DNA of 64,000 nucleotides from Micractinium sp. NFX-FRZ (Eukaryota; Chlorophyta; Trebouxiophyceae; Chlorellales; Chlorellaceae): NCBI GenBank assembly GCA_029339195.1, contig JAPTJF010000029.1, positions 124,001-188,000 of the forward strand, read 5' to 3'. The notes under the pieces were generated by a model. The model had not been told where the DNA came from. It ran no database searches and was given only the letters and a program-made list of their open reading frames with translations. A program made the translations under genes and the position numbers. Shown one piece after another: positions 44,997 through 57,500 of this stretch. Position 1 is the stretch's first letter; each line of letters opens with the position of its first letter.

Positions 44997-45467
44997 CGCA
45001 CATTTGCAGAGTCCAGTGGATCCGCGCAAATAACAGCCTACTTTCGAGAGCCAGACGCTCGTTTGGCACAGCAGGCACGCCAGGGCGGCGGCAGGCTGCA
45101 GTGGGTAGCCAGCAACCAAGGGCCGTGCCTCCTTCCAGGCATTCAACGCGTGCCATCCACCCTCGAATCGCTTTGTTACAGCGTGATAGCGTCCAAGGAG
45201 CAGTGCACTGGCATCTCGTTGGGGGCCACAGGGCAACAACGTTGCCGCCTCAGCGGGCAAGGCCCGCCGCCGGGCTGCCGCCAGCGCAGCGGCACACAGG
45301 CTGCTCCAGGGCCGCGAATCAAACGAAGGAAAGCGGGGAGGAGATCAACAGGGGAGCTTCAATGGAGACAAGTGGAGCATAGGGGCAGGATGGCAACAGG
45401 GGTGGGAAGGCAGGAGAGGCTGGCAAGGGCTGGGGACCGCATGGCACAGGCATGCTCACGCGCCCGT
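44997..45467. other. ERD2 3' region and Clp promoter
   Basis: This stretch of 471 bases lies between tandem minus-strand genes. A minus-strand TGTAA at 45176-45180 should end ERD2. A long open frame between about 45340 and 45040 has no ATG and lies mostly in the ERD2 3' UTR, so it was not used as a Clp exon. Confidence 0.5.
45176..45180 (-). terminator. Poly(A) signal TGTAA of ERD2
   Basis: The minus-strand TGTAA lies about 290 bases past the ERD2 stop and 180 bases before the Clp start codon. Confidence 0.5.
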
Positions 45468-47502
45468 TCACGCGGGCAGCTGAAGTCGCTTGTTGCTCTT
45501 CCAGGCAAGCGAGTAGTAGTAGAAGAAGTCGAGGTACAGCGCGGTCTGCACCACCCCGCTGATCCACACGATCCACTGGCGGTAGTGCCGCTCGGTGGCG
45601 TAGCGGTAGATCCAGTTGATGATGTACAGCCCGCGGTACGTGCTGCAGGCAGGGGTGGAGTAATGCAGCCAGCGGGCATTGGGTGATTAGTGGAGTGAAG
45701 GGCATTGCCAGGAGTGCTTGCGTGTTGACCTACCCGGCAACTGCCTATGGCAAGAACACACTGGTTGCCTCACCCCGGCAGCGCATCGCAGGTGGTTGGT
45801 CGATGCTCTACTCTGTCGCCCGAAAATACTCGGCGCCTCGCACCAGCGTCGCCCCCACCTGCTGCCAACCCAAACTCCCTCCTCTAACATTGCTACCCTC
45901 ACACCGCCCCTGCCACCAGCTACCACCAACCCAACCTTCCCTGCGCCGCCCGCTCACCCCAGCAGCGCAACGTAGTTGGCCGTCAAGTTGTCGATGTTCT
46001 GCGTGCGCTGCATCAGCACCAGCTGCGGCAGGATGGCCACCGCCTCCAGGTAGATGGAGAAGGTCCACAGCACCTGGGGGGAGGGGAGGGGAGGGGGACG
46101 GAGGGGGAGGCGGTGAGCGGCAACCTGCGACGCTCTAACCGCACCCTCAGCCCAGCCCACTTAGCCCTGCCGTTCGCTCAGATGCTAGCCGCCACTGGCA
46201 CCGCCCGAGGGTTTTGAACCGGTTCTTCAAGACCACCCCCCCCCGAAATGCAACCACTGCTTGCAACGGCTGCTGAGGCCACGCCTGCTCTGCCCACCTC
46301 GGTGATGGTGAACTTGTGGTTGATGAGCAGGGCGAGGAGGGCGCAGGGCGCGATGAGGAAGGCGTAGCGGAAGGTGTCCTGCTCCCGGTCGTACGTCTGC
46401 TTCACTACCTGCACATAGGGCGCGTGCACACGCACAGCTGGCAGTTGAGAACCAGCCCGCGAGCAGCCAGGTGGAGTGCAGCTGGCAGGCATGTGATGCC
46501 TCGTCCCCTGAGCATGGGCAGGTCTTCTCGCTGCACATGTTCTTTCCTAGTTGGGCACCTGCTCTGTACCCCACTTACACACATCCATACAGTAGCATCC
46601 ATACTGTAGCAGGTTGACGCAATCTTCGCACCCGCACGCACACAATCAGTGGGGCTGGTCAGCTGTGTCGCCTCAAGTGCGTCGCCACCTGAGCACTCCC
46701 ATCTCATGCCCAACACACACACACACACACACTCACACACTCTCCTGTCCCACCCACCTTGTCATACCGCATGTAGCGGACAATGGAGAAGGCGGTGGCC
46801 AGGTAGGTCACCTTCATCACCGAGTTGTAACTGCACAGTTGTGGGTTTTGAAGGATTTGCCCTTGAAGGATTTGGAGAGAAGGAGAGAAGGAGAGAAGGA
46901 GAGGGCGGGCAGGAGCGGCTGCCTGGGGTGCCTTGCCCGGGGGCAACAAAGCAATCTGCTAATGCGGCTGCATCTGCAAAAGTATTGCAACTTTTGCCAG
47001 CGGGCAGTGAGGAGACGGCATTGGCCTAAGCAGCGACAGCGCTACCCGCCAGTTCCACTTTTGAATTGCTGGCCTGTGCGGCGCCACCTTGGTGCAACGC
47101 TAGAAACAGCAGCACCCCCCCCCCCCCCCCCCCAAATGAAATGTGGCTCACACAGAGATGAACGAGTAGAAGAGGTCGAGATAGCGGCACACAAACACCA
47201 GAGCATACAGCTCCTGCGTCTTCAGGGAGATGCCTGCAGCAGACGGTGCCGGGCGGGGGCGGTCAGACGCGCGCGGCGGCGGCGGCGGCACTGGAGGCGA
47301 CTCGGCCACCCGCCCGTCCCTCAGGGGCGCTGCCCGCTGGCCAACCCGGCCGCAAACAGGGTGCCAGGGCCGCCGAGGGAGGCGCAGCAAGCGGCAGCGC
47401 GCCCTTCGCACCTCGGCACGACTTGGTGGCCCGGATTTTGAGCAGCAGCACCATAATCGACATCAGGTGACTCATGTCACCGCATAGCCGGAAAATGTTC
47501 AT
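45468..47502 (-). CDS. ERD2: ER lumen protein retaining receptor (KDEL receptor)
   Basis: Six exons (47412-47502, 47152-47233, 46758-46830, 46298-46408, 45958-46073, 45468-45642) encode 215 residues, the standard length. ERD2 is the seven-helix Golgi receptor that binds K/HDEL tails of escaped ER residents at low pH and returns them in COPI vesicles. The start [20 protein letters not shown] and the segments [63 protein letters not shown] and [20 protein letters not shown] are near-universal in the family. The C-terminus [17 protein letters not shown] has the Lys/Arg-containing cytosolic tail used for retrieval. Splice phases are consistent throughout. The divergent neighbour CTU2 starts 267 bases away. 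The gene looks intact. Confidence 0.97.
46713..46732 (+). repeat. (CA)n microsatellite in an ERD2 intron
   Basis: This is a short CA dinucleotide run in the intron between ERD2 exons 3 and 4. Confidence 0.85.
47115..47133 (+). repeat. Homopolymer C tract in an ERD2 intron
   Basis: Nineteen consecutive C (a G run on the coding strand) lie close to the donor of the intron after ERD2 exon 2. Length is likely to vary or be mis-assembled. Confidence 0.9.
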
Positions 47503-47769
47503 GTCACCGCAGCGCCTCAGATCACTGCCGGGCCTCGGCAAGCGGCTGTTCTGCTGTGGCGCTGTCCTGCAGCGCTGGGTCCGTGGCTACAGCTGATTGG
47601 CCGGTTGGCGATGGCGGGTGCGGGGCCCGCGATGGAAACAAGGGGAACTGTCGTGGCCTGCACAGCAGCACACCACGGCGTGCCTTCTGGGTTTGCGGCT
47701 GCCTGCATGCATTTCCGCAGCAGATCAGTTGCAATATTCAAACAATCTGCGCTGCGAAGCACTGAACAC

Positions 47770-50436
47770 ATGCCGAATGAGGAGGAGCGTGTGTCAGAGG
47801 CTGAGCTGCCTGCGCAGCTGCAGGCCGCTGGAGCAGAATCGCAGCAGGGAGGCAGCAGTACTGGTTGCGGCGGGCAGCAGTGTGGCAGCGGAGGCTGTGC
47901 CAGCGGCGGCGGCGGCGGCAGCGATGGCCTGGCGCCGCCAGCAGCGGCAAGCGGGGCGGCGCAGCCGGCGCCTGGCACACTGTGTATGAAGTGCCGCAAG
48001 CAGGAGGCCGAGGTGAGGCAAGATGAGTGGTGGACCCCTGCCGGAGCTGTACTCGACAGGCCCCCTCGCTGCTGCCACGCCCACCCTTGCCTTCCACCCT
48101 CAACCACCCTCCCCCGGCCCCTTGCGTTGAACGCCAGGTTGTGGCACGCGGCCGCGAGCCGCTGTGCCACCCCTGCCTGCACGAGCAGCTGCTGTCCAAG
48201 GTGCGCAATGCGGTGCGCCTGCACGCCCTCATCGCCCCCGGCGACCGCCTGGCGCTCGCGTTCTCCGGCGGCCCTGCCTCGGCCGTTCTCCTCCGCTTCC
48301 TCACAGAGCTGCGCAACCCGCGCACAGACCGCCCCGCGCGTGGCAAGGTGCGTGGCCCGTTCGCAGGGGCCGAGTGGTGGCGGGGGGTGAAGGTGGGGAA
48401 TGACCATGTGCTGGATGGTGACATGCTTCAGCCGCCGGCGGCAGGCAAGCAGCCTTGGTGCTGGCGCCACCAGGGCATCAGAGGGCAATGGCAAGCCTGC
48501 CACCTGCTCCACGTCTATGACTCCTGCTCTAGCCGTCCTGAAGCCTTGTTTCGACTGACACACCTGCCTCACGCTGCCCCCCCCCCTGTGCACTTCAATG
48601 CTGCCCATGGGTTTGCAGGTCTCCTTCACCCTGCACCTGCTGCACATTGATGAGTCGACAGCTGTGGGCCTGTCAGAGGAGGAGGCGGCAGCACGGCGTG
48701 CCAGCGTGGCGGCTGCAGCGCAGCAGTACTGCCAGGAAGGTGTGCAGTACCACTGCATCCCGCTGGAAGCTGTGTTTGAAGAGGAGGCGGTACAGGGGGC
48801 TGCAGAGGCGGCTGCAGTGAATGGAGACGCCAGCACGTCGTGTGACAGCAACGGCGAGATTGGGAATAGCAGTGGTGGCGACGCCGGTGCTGCACTGCAG
48901 GCAGCGCTAGCGGGCGCTCTACCCAGCGAGCAGCAGCGGCGCCGGTTGCAGGCGCTGCTGGGCGCTGTGGGGGATGCCACGGGGCGGCAGGACCTGGCCC
49001 GCCACCTGCGCACCCGCCTGCTGCTGCGCTGCGCCGCCGCGCTGGGGTGCGGACGCGTGGCGCGCGGCGACTGCGCCACGGTGCTTGCGGCCCACATTGT
49101 GGCGGCGGCTTCCAAGGGGTGTGGGTACTCGCTGGCGGGGGATGTGCAGCTGGTGGATGCCAGGTGAGCAGGGGGCAGGGGTCAGTGTCTCAGGGCTGAG
49201 TTCTGTGCCCAGAGCAGCCATGCTTTTTGGGGGGTGATGTCGGGAGGATGGACGAGGGAACTGCACCGACGAGGGAACTGCATTGGCAACTAGCAGGGAG
49301 AGGCAGTCTTTGCCATGATGACGCCCATGCCGTGACTCTCTGCCATGCTTGGCCAGCTGCCCCCCTTGCAGGCACGGCGCCCGCCTGCCCTCCTTCTTCC
49401 TGCCGCTGCGCGAGGTGTCGGCGCGGGAGCTGCGGATGGTGTGCAGCCGCTGGCGGGTCCCGGTGGCTGCGCAGGCAGCGGCAGCGGCAGGGCCGGCGGA
49501 GCTTGGGGAGAAGGAGAAGAAGAACATCAACTTGCTGGCAGCGGCCTTTATTGAGGGCATGGAGACGCACAACCCAGGTGGGTGTGAGGGTATGCAGTTT
49601 GGCTGACAACCTTGTGCACTGAATTGCATGCCACCTGCTGGGAACGCAGGTGCTGCCCTGCAGGCCCAGCTTGGCAGCGGACGCCAACCCGGCTGGCCTG
49701 GCCCTCGTCCCACCTTGCCGTGGGGCCAAACGCCTCCCAAGGCCTTACACCAACGGACCCTGTCGCTGCTGCCCGCCCACTTGTGCCCCTCTGCCTCCCT
49801 GCTCTGTTGTCTGCAGGCAGCGTGCCCAACATCCTCAACACCATCTCCAAGCTGGACGCATTCCCCTGGAATGAGGCCCCTCTCACAGGCCAGCAGCAGC
49901 AGCAGCAGCAGCGGCAGCAAGAGTCATGCGCAGAGGGGCGGCAGCAGCAGCAGCAGCAGGCAGCAGATGTGTTGTGCCCCATCTGCTGGGCGCCACTAGC
50001 CGATGACGAGCTCCCTGGCAGTGGCAGCAGCACAGCTGCCATTGGCACAAATGGCAGCAGTAACAGCAGCAGCAGCGAGCACACCAGCGGCGGCACTGGT
50101 GTGGCGGCGGCGGCGGCAGCAGCTGGGTGCTGCTTGAGCTGCTACGCTCAGATTCTGGGAAACATGCTGAGCAGCACCCCAGCCCCGGGGAGTGGGCAGC
50201 CGCCAATCAACGGCAGCAACAGCAGCACCAGAGACATCACCAGCGGCAGCGTTGTGGCAGCGCTGCCGGCGGCTGTGCAGCGTGAGATGGCGGCGCTAGC
50301 CACTGCTGGGCACAGCCTGGCTGCAGCGGCAGTGCCCAGTAGCGGGAGCAGCGCTGTTGCTGGCTGCAGCGGCGGCAGTGGCAGCAGTCGTGTTGACCTG
50401 CTGCGTGCCCAGATTGCTGAGTTCCTGCTTGAGTGA
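47770..50436 (+). CDS. CTU2: Cytoplasmic tRNA 2-thiolation protein 2
   Basis: Five exons (47770-48012, 48138-48347, 48619-49163, 49372-49577, 49817-50436) encode 607 residues. CTU2/NCS2 pairs with CTU1/NCS6 to thiolate wobble uridine 34 of Lys, Glu and Gln tRNAs in the cytosol, using sulfur passed on by URM1. The N-terminal zinc motif is CMKCRKQEAE with CHPC, followed by the PP-loop-like LALAFSGGPASAVLLRFL and the conserved segments CATVLAAHIVAAASKG, GDVQLVDAR, SFFLPLREVSARELRMVC and SVPNILNTISKLDAFPW. The C-terminal zinc site is CPICWAPL with CLSCYAQI. Several Ala, Gln and Ser/Gly runs lengthen the protein. The chosen ATG begins MPNEEERVSE; the frame stays open upstream with other ATGs (near 47611), so up to 53 more residues are possible. 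Confidence 0.93.
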
Positions 50437-51038
50437 ATATACATGTCTGCATGCTGCAGATCTCCTTCCATTACTGTGAAAACTCGCCACACGCTAACTG
50501 CACAGGCGGAGGCAGCAACTTGTGCGTGAGGCTGACACGAAGCAATGGGCCGCTGGTGCGGTGGCGTTGGACACCTCATGTTGCGTCTTCAGAGGTGCTG
50601 TGTGCAGTCTGATCTGTCTTGCATTCAGAGAATGCAAGAGCCGTTTAAATTGGGTTACACAAGGCAAATGTGCATGTCAGTGGAAGAGGATGTACAATTT
50701 TTGGTTGCTGTGAGGCCAGCTTATGTGGCAGAGGATACACAGCATTGCAGGTTGGGGGCTCGCACCGGGCAGAGCGCGCACAGCGTTGCTGGCGTGAATT
50801 AAGAGGTGCCTGCCCAGTTCCGTCCCGCACACCTTCATGAACTTCAAGAGCGGCCGGCTGCCCACATGCTTTCATCCTTTGACTGGGGGGCGATAATGAA
50901 GGTGGGTGGCATGTGCGTTAAGCTTGAAGGCTTGCAAGAGCAGCACAGGCAGAGCGCAGCGAAGGGTGGAGCAGCCCTCGACATTCGCGGCATCGCGCAG
51001 CCTGACTGGAGAAATTTGTTGGGATCTCTCTCTCTCAC

Positions 51039-51107
<69 letters not shown>

Positions 51108-51594
51108 TCTTTCTCTTTAGTATTCCCTCCAGCGCACCCGCACTCGCCCGGTGTAAGCAAGCCCACACGTAAGCCACACGGTTCATGTAAACGCTGCTTA
51201 GCTGACTAGCCTGCTCTCCATGGGCCACACCAGACAGTGGCCCTTCCTGACCACCACTGTCCAGGTTAGTAATGGCCATGGAGCCCATGATGTGGGCGGG
51301 CGTCTGCACCGCCTGTGCCCATTTGTGTACCGCCCCCCCGGCCCGCCCGCGGTCGCACCGCTCGTCGTAGCATTCTCGACCACATTCTGGAGAATATTTA
51401 ATACCTCCCTTCAGCGAGCAAAACAGGCGAGGCGTTCTATCTCCTGGCGGCGCAAGCCCCAACCTGCTGCTGGCCGTCTCTAGTGCAGCTTTTGATCGAG
51501 GCGGAGCCCCGATCCTAAGCGATTGCAGCGGCCGCAGCTGCTGTCGCAGGGGTAGCAGCTGCCGCCGCCGCCACTGCCTGCTGCCGCCGCCAGC
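50437..51594. other. Intergenic region with dinucleotide repeats
   Basis: This is the longest gene-free stretch (1158 bases), between CTU2 and the large unknown gene, both on the plus strand. It contains a CT/CA microsatellite (51025-51107) and plus-strand TGTAA at 51152-51156 and 51186-51190 that could end CTU2. I found no tRNA or open frame with family similarity. Confidence 0.5.
51025..51107 (+). repeat. (TC)n / (CA)n compound microsatellite
   Basis: A TC run (51025-51036) is followed after a short interruption by about 26 TC units (51046-51097) and five or six CA units. It lies in the CTU2 3' flank. Confidence 0.95.
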
Positions 51595-54500
51595 ATGGTG
51601 CCGTGGGCCTTGGGGCCCCACCATGGCGCTGCCTTAGTGCTGCGCCAAGGTGCGGCCAGGCCAGCTCGGGCGCGGCGGTGCAGACCCATCGTGGCCGCAG
51701 GGCAGGAGGGTGCACCAAAGCAGGAGCAGCCGCAGCCGCAGCCGCTTGGCTTAAACAGCAGCAGTGCCTCAGGGTTTGGCATGCAGCAGCTGGATGGCAT
51801 GGGCGGGCTGAGCGGCAGCTGGTTGAGCAGAAGCAGCGGCAGCAGCGGCGTGGGGTTTGGCAAGGTGCAGGGCCGGGGCACCTCCAAGCCCGGGAAGCAG
51901 GGGCGGGAGCACGGCCGCGGGCGGGCCCCCACCGACAGCACACCGCCCGTCCCGCAGCTGCCCGACATGTTTGCAGTACTGAAGGCCCTCAGGCTGGGGC
52001 CGCCACCCTGGAGGCCCCCGACTGTCTTCGAGTGCGATCTATCGCAGCACAAGCAGCTGTGCTCCGAGGCAGAGGCGGAGGCATGTTTGAGGAAGCTGCA
52101 GGAGCCGCAGCTGATGGTGCCTGACAGCCACTTCCTGGCCAGGGTGCAACGCCATGTGCAGGTAGGCCTGGGCAGTGCCTGCCAGCTGCTACCGCAGCTG
52201 CTCCTTGAGAGCCGCCCCTGCAAAGCAGGTCAGGCCCGGCGCATGCACCGCAGGCCCAGCGTGCCAGAGTCTTCCAGCAAGCGACAGCCAGCCTGCCTGC
52301 CCATGCCGGCGCCCCAACTGTCCCGCCCGCGCCAGCCTGCCCCCGCCCGCCCGCCCGCCAGCCTGCACATGGACTGTAAACACAAACAAGCAAGCATGGC
52401 TCAGCCGGCCTGCTCCCCCGTGTGCTCGCACCACCCCTGCAGAGTCTCCTGCGCAGCGGACTGCTAGGGCAAGACGCGCGCGCGCGCGCGACACGCGCTG
52501 TGGCGGTGTACTGGAAGTGGGTGCAATTCTATGAGCCGTGGGCCATCGTGGTGGTGTATTTGGCGTTGGCTCAGGTGGGTGCAGCGACAGGGAAACTTCA
52601 ACCCACAGAGGGATGGAGCGGCTGGCCCGCTGGCGGGTTTGAATGCGTGGCGGGCTGGTGCACTGCTCAATGGCGATGCATGGGCGTTGTGGACCGGGGA
52701 ACCTTATACCTGGACCACCTTCTTTCAAGATGCCTGCATAGGCGCCATCATGTGCACCGCACTGCAGCAGCGCTGGGGCCCCTCCACCGCTTGCCGAACG
52801 TGTCGGTATTCAAACGAGCTCGTTTGAGGTTGCCCCTCGAGGTTGCCCACTGGTGAACCAATTCCTGAGGTTGCCAACTCCTGCACCATGACCAGTGTAA
52901 GGGTCCTCAGAAACCGCTGTGTTGCCCCCCGTAGGTGGAGCTGCCTCTCCTCTCCCATGCCTGCCAGGCGACAGGGCTGAGCCCCGTGCTGCAGGGCGCC
53001 ATACTGAAGGACCTGATCAACCACGAAAACTCGGTGTTCTGCATCTTTCTGGTGAGCCCCCAACCGGGCGCCTGGTTTCTTGGTGTGGCTTTCCTTGTTG
53101 GGTCCAAGCCCCCGGTGTGAGCCATCCGTGTCCTCCCGTGTCCTTGTTTCTGTGGGTTGGCTTCTCCTTGACAGGTTCTTGCATGCAGTAAGGCCGCGCG
53201 CTTGATGTTGCAACGTGGCTTCAAACTGCGGGCCGTCCCCTGCATTGCTTCGTATGCCATTGTCAATGCTGCACTCTGCACTCAACTCTGCGCAGCCTTG
53301 ATGTGTTGAGCATGCCTTAGCATCACTTTGTGGGTTTTTACTCTACGAACCTAATGCATGGGGCTGCCTGCCCTCATAGAAAAGCTGGCGGCCTGCCAGA
53401 GACGGTACTTTGATTCCTTGCCGTGGGCAGCTCCGACACACACGGACTGTAAGGAGGTAAGCCAAGAGGCTAAGTTGCACCCCACCTACTTTTACACCAC
53501 GCCGCTTGACTCGCCCTTGCTGCCAGCAGTTCATCAACGCCGTACTTCCTAAGGAGCGAGGCAGGGACGAGAGGCTCCTGCTGTCTGCCGTGGGCCCGTG
53601 GCTCGAGGCTTCCTGCCAGGCGCTAGTGCTGCTGCCGCAGGTACAATCATTTTGGTGGTGGGGTGGGGGGGGTGGGGGTGGGGGGGGGGGGCTGTACACA
53701 TGTGCTGTCCGAGCCGAGCTGGGCACGCTGCTGTCCGCCATGCCAAGCATATGCTTAGCGTGCAGTGAGGCCCGCTTGCATGCCAGCATCGCATGCATGC
53801 CAGCACTATCCATGTCAGCTGTGCGCCTGCCCGCTCGCCCGGGACCAGGCCCAGCACAGGCTGCGCCGCACCGTGCGCCTTGCTTACCATTAACGCTGCA
53901 TCTTGGCCGCCTCGGTACATCTTTTCTCCCTGCTTCCCACCTGCCTTGCTCCTGTCCTGCCCACGCCTTCTCCCTGTCCTGCCCCTACCGTGCCCTGCCC
54001 CGGTCTTACTCAGTAAAAGCTGTGTCTTGCGCTGCCCATGCCTTGCCCTGCGTAGGCCGACGCATCACTCCGCAAGCATGTCGCCAACTCGGTCATCCTG
54101 TTTTCCCGCTACCTCATTGCTGCCGCCTCGATCGAGCGCCGGGCGGAGGGCATGAAACCAATTGGCGCGTTGGCAATGCTTCCCAAAGCCGTGCCCCAGC
54201 GCCAGAGGCTGGAGAACACCATCTATATGCGAGGGGAGCCACAGAGCGGTGCGTGAGGGCGCATGTGTGTGTGTGTGCGTTTACATATAATATATTATAA
54301 GTGTGCATGTGCGTTCGTGTGGGGTGTTCATACAGCGGGGCGAGGTCCCTCGCCAGAGGAAGTGGGCCAGGTGAGAAGGCAGTGTGCATAGCTTGAGTAT
54401 AATTATGCAGTAGTGGTGGTGTTCGTGCTCTGTGGCACAGGCCGGGCGGGTCTTGCTGCGCACACGCTGCGCTCAGGCGGCCCTTGCAGACCAGCAAAGC

Positions 54501-57500
54501 GTGCATGGCATATCCACGCCACGCCCACACCCGACCTCCTGGCCCACGAGGCTGAGCTCCCGTTTCCTAACCCGCCACCACAAACTGGCCTTTACCTCCA
54601 CTTGACTTGCAGAGAGCGGGCGCGCCATGATGTCCACGCTGGTATCCCGCGCCTGCCTGGTGCCCCTCTTATCCTTTGTGGAGTGCCAGCGCTGGCTGCT
54701 GCAGCACGACCCCGGCAACGCCGCCTTCAAATCCAGCCAACACATGCACGCCTTCATCCTGGCACTGATGGTGCACATCTACCAGCGCAGCGTGTGCAGC
54801 GCGGCCGGACCGCTGTGCAACACGCAGGAGGCGGCCCTGGCGTACAGGTGGGTGGCTGTGAAATGCGGCCGGCCCCGGCTGGGTGGGTGCAATGCCAGGC
54901 CATCAGCGCACCAATGGGTGTCTTCTTATCAGGTGTGCACCACAGCTGGCGCATCTTAGGTCGGCAAATAATTCAGGCACTAGACAGTCAGTTCCGTGTT
55001 CTAATGCCCCCACCGCTGAAGCAAGGCACCCCCACCGATGCCTGATGAACCTGGATGTGTGTGTGTGTGGAGAGCCATGCTCAGCTGCCTGATCAGTTGC
55101 TGCCGCGAAGGGGTGATCTTGAAGTGTCATGGCATGTGTCCACCCCACATGTATTTTTCTTCTCTCACACTGCCCTCTGCTGGCCCCATGGCTTTGCATT
55201 GTTCCCATGCAGGGTGATTGCAGCTCTGCACAACATAAAGCCAGACCCAGTGGCAGCGGTGGCTGAGCAGCCGTCGTCGCCACTGATAACGGGGCGCACC
55301 CTGCTGCGTCTGCGGGACACCGTCAAGAATAGGGCAATAGACGCACATGTGAGTCGGTCTGGTCTCCACCTCGCTCTGGTGCATACATGGCGCAACCGTC
55401 GTATGGGCATTCTGCAGTGCACTGGCAGTGGCTTCGGCGGTAGCAGCGTGTAGCAAAGGACCCTCTCCTGCGCACCCTGCCTTACATCTTGAAAGCTGAT
55501 GCACCCAGGCAAGCAGAGTCTGACGAGCTGCTGCGCCTCTTGGGTTCACCTCTCCACACATACTGCCAGCCTTGTGTCTTGCGCCCCATGTGCAGCTCAG
55601 GATGACGTACCCCACCGTGCCGCTGCGCTCCCAGGCGGAGTGGCAGGAGCAGGCGACGGCGCTGTTCCGCGGGGCGGCAGAGGCCCTGGAGGCGGGGGAC
55701 ACTGCCACCGCTGAGGCGACCATGCGCGAGCAGTGTGTGTCGCTACTGCGGGTGAGGATGGTCCTAGCATTATGCCATAGTGTGGGACAGATTGTCGGCA
55801 ATGGTTGGGGCTGCCTGGTGGGTGGAGGCCAAAGCTCTGGACCTGGGTGCGGCTGCCAGATCTGCAGCTGCAACGTCGCGCTAAGCCCACATCGCTTCAG
55901 CAGCGCTGCGCTCCGCGCACCTTTGCCACCGCTGCCCTCACGGCACCACACATGTTCGTGACCATCCCCTGAGTCTCCCACAAGCTGCCTGTTGGCTGCT
56001 CTGTTACCGGTTGGGGCAGCACCGGATGCGCCAGCTCTGTATGCGCAAAGGCGTTGCTGGCCGCCGCCGATGAAAGCTGACGACCACTGTTACTCTTGCT
56101 TGTTCGCTTGCAATGTTGCTGCAGGAGCCTGTGCTTGTGAGCCTCGAGATCCAGGCGCCCACCTGGGCAGCGCTGGGTGGGCCCCGCCTGGTGCAGGCCG
56201 CCGTGCAGGCAGGGGCGTCCGACCTGCTGCTGCTTCTGCTGCGGCTAGACCGAGCCGACGGCCTCTTTGCGGGCGTGGTGGGGCCGGTGCAGCTGCTGCA
56301 GTGCTACCTGCAGGCTGGGGACGCCCAGCGTGCGGTTGAGCTGGTAGGTGCCATCACTCTGCTGCCCGTTGCTGTCCAGGCAGAGGCGCAGGCCTGCTGA
56401 TGCTGCCATGGCAGCCACAGGTGCTCTTCCTGCTGAGACCCCATGGCTCCCACTTGGGGGCGGCTGCTGTACAAGCTCTAAAACGGCCAACCACAGCTGT
56501 TGCTGCAGGTGGAGAAGGAGAAGGTTTGGAGCCCCTTGGCACCGGTACAGGCGTCCAGGCCAGAGCTTTGGGAGCTGCTGGGCAATGCCTGTGCGCTTGC
56601 TGCTGCGCACCCAGAGGATGCATCCCTGCTGCCCCGGCTGCTGGCCGCTGTGCAAGCTTTGGCTGGCAATAGCGGGTGCGCCGGCGACTGCCCCTCATAG
56701 CATAGGTCCCTGCGGCTGCCTGCCTGCCTGGCGGTTTGGCAGTGGGCCCCCCTTGGCTTGGAGCCTTGCTACTTGCCTGCATTGATTTGGAACTGTCGCT
56801 TGCTGTCCCGTCCGCTGCTGGCAGTGGACCAGCCCTTCAATTTGCAGCCATCTCACTCTAAAAACAAGCGCATGCTCTTGGCATGCCTGCCCCGTCCCCG
56901 GACCTGCAGCTCTCGACCAGCAGCAGGCCCATCAGCACTGGAGCTTGTGTGCAGGCAGGCAGTGGAGCGGCTGATCAGTCAGCAGCAGGGCAAGCACGAG
57001 CTCGCAACTTCCCTGCCGGCCCTGCTGCGCCAGCTAGCAGCATCAGGCTTCCCCCGGAGCGCGCTGTTGCCAGCCTGGCAGGCTACGCTGGCTGCCGGGC
57101 AGGCGGAGGCAGCGCTGGGGCACGTGGGGGAGCTTGCAGCGGGCCGTTTGGTTAGGGACCACAGCCAGGCTGGAGGCAAGGGGCGGGGCGAGCATGCACA
57201 GCTGGCAGCTGAGCTGGCGGGCATGCTGCTGCAGAGCCCGCTGGGGGATGTGCACCGCCTGGCGCAGGTGAGCAAGGGGTTGACGAGTTGGAAGTGTCTG
57301 TTCATCTTCTCTAGCTGCGGTTACATGTGAACCGCCGTCGAGCTGGGAATAAGATGGCAAGGATGCGCAGTGCAAATTCATTCCCAAGGATAGTTAGCAA
57401 CACCAAGTCACACGGGCTGCCGCTGCTTCCCCTGTGCCACACTGCAGGCGCTGGGAGACCTGCAATACCCGGGCCCAGCCGCGTGCCTGCTGTGCCGCCT

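Noticed and set aside
44997..45340. Open frame upstream of the Clp gene (containing ALPAEAATLLPCG) as a possible first exon
   Set aside because: It has no ATG, carries the TGTAA that fits the ERD2 3' end, and a better first exon (44970-44996, MLRHRSAAS) exists with correct phase.
47517..49115. Minus-strand open frame of 532 codons opposite CTU2
   Set aside because: No similarity to any family, and the plus strand carries a clear CTU2.
50437..51594. Search for a tRNA or small RNA gene in the longest gap
   Set aside because: No cloverleaf, A/B boxes or 3' CCA-like context could be recognised by eye.
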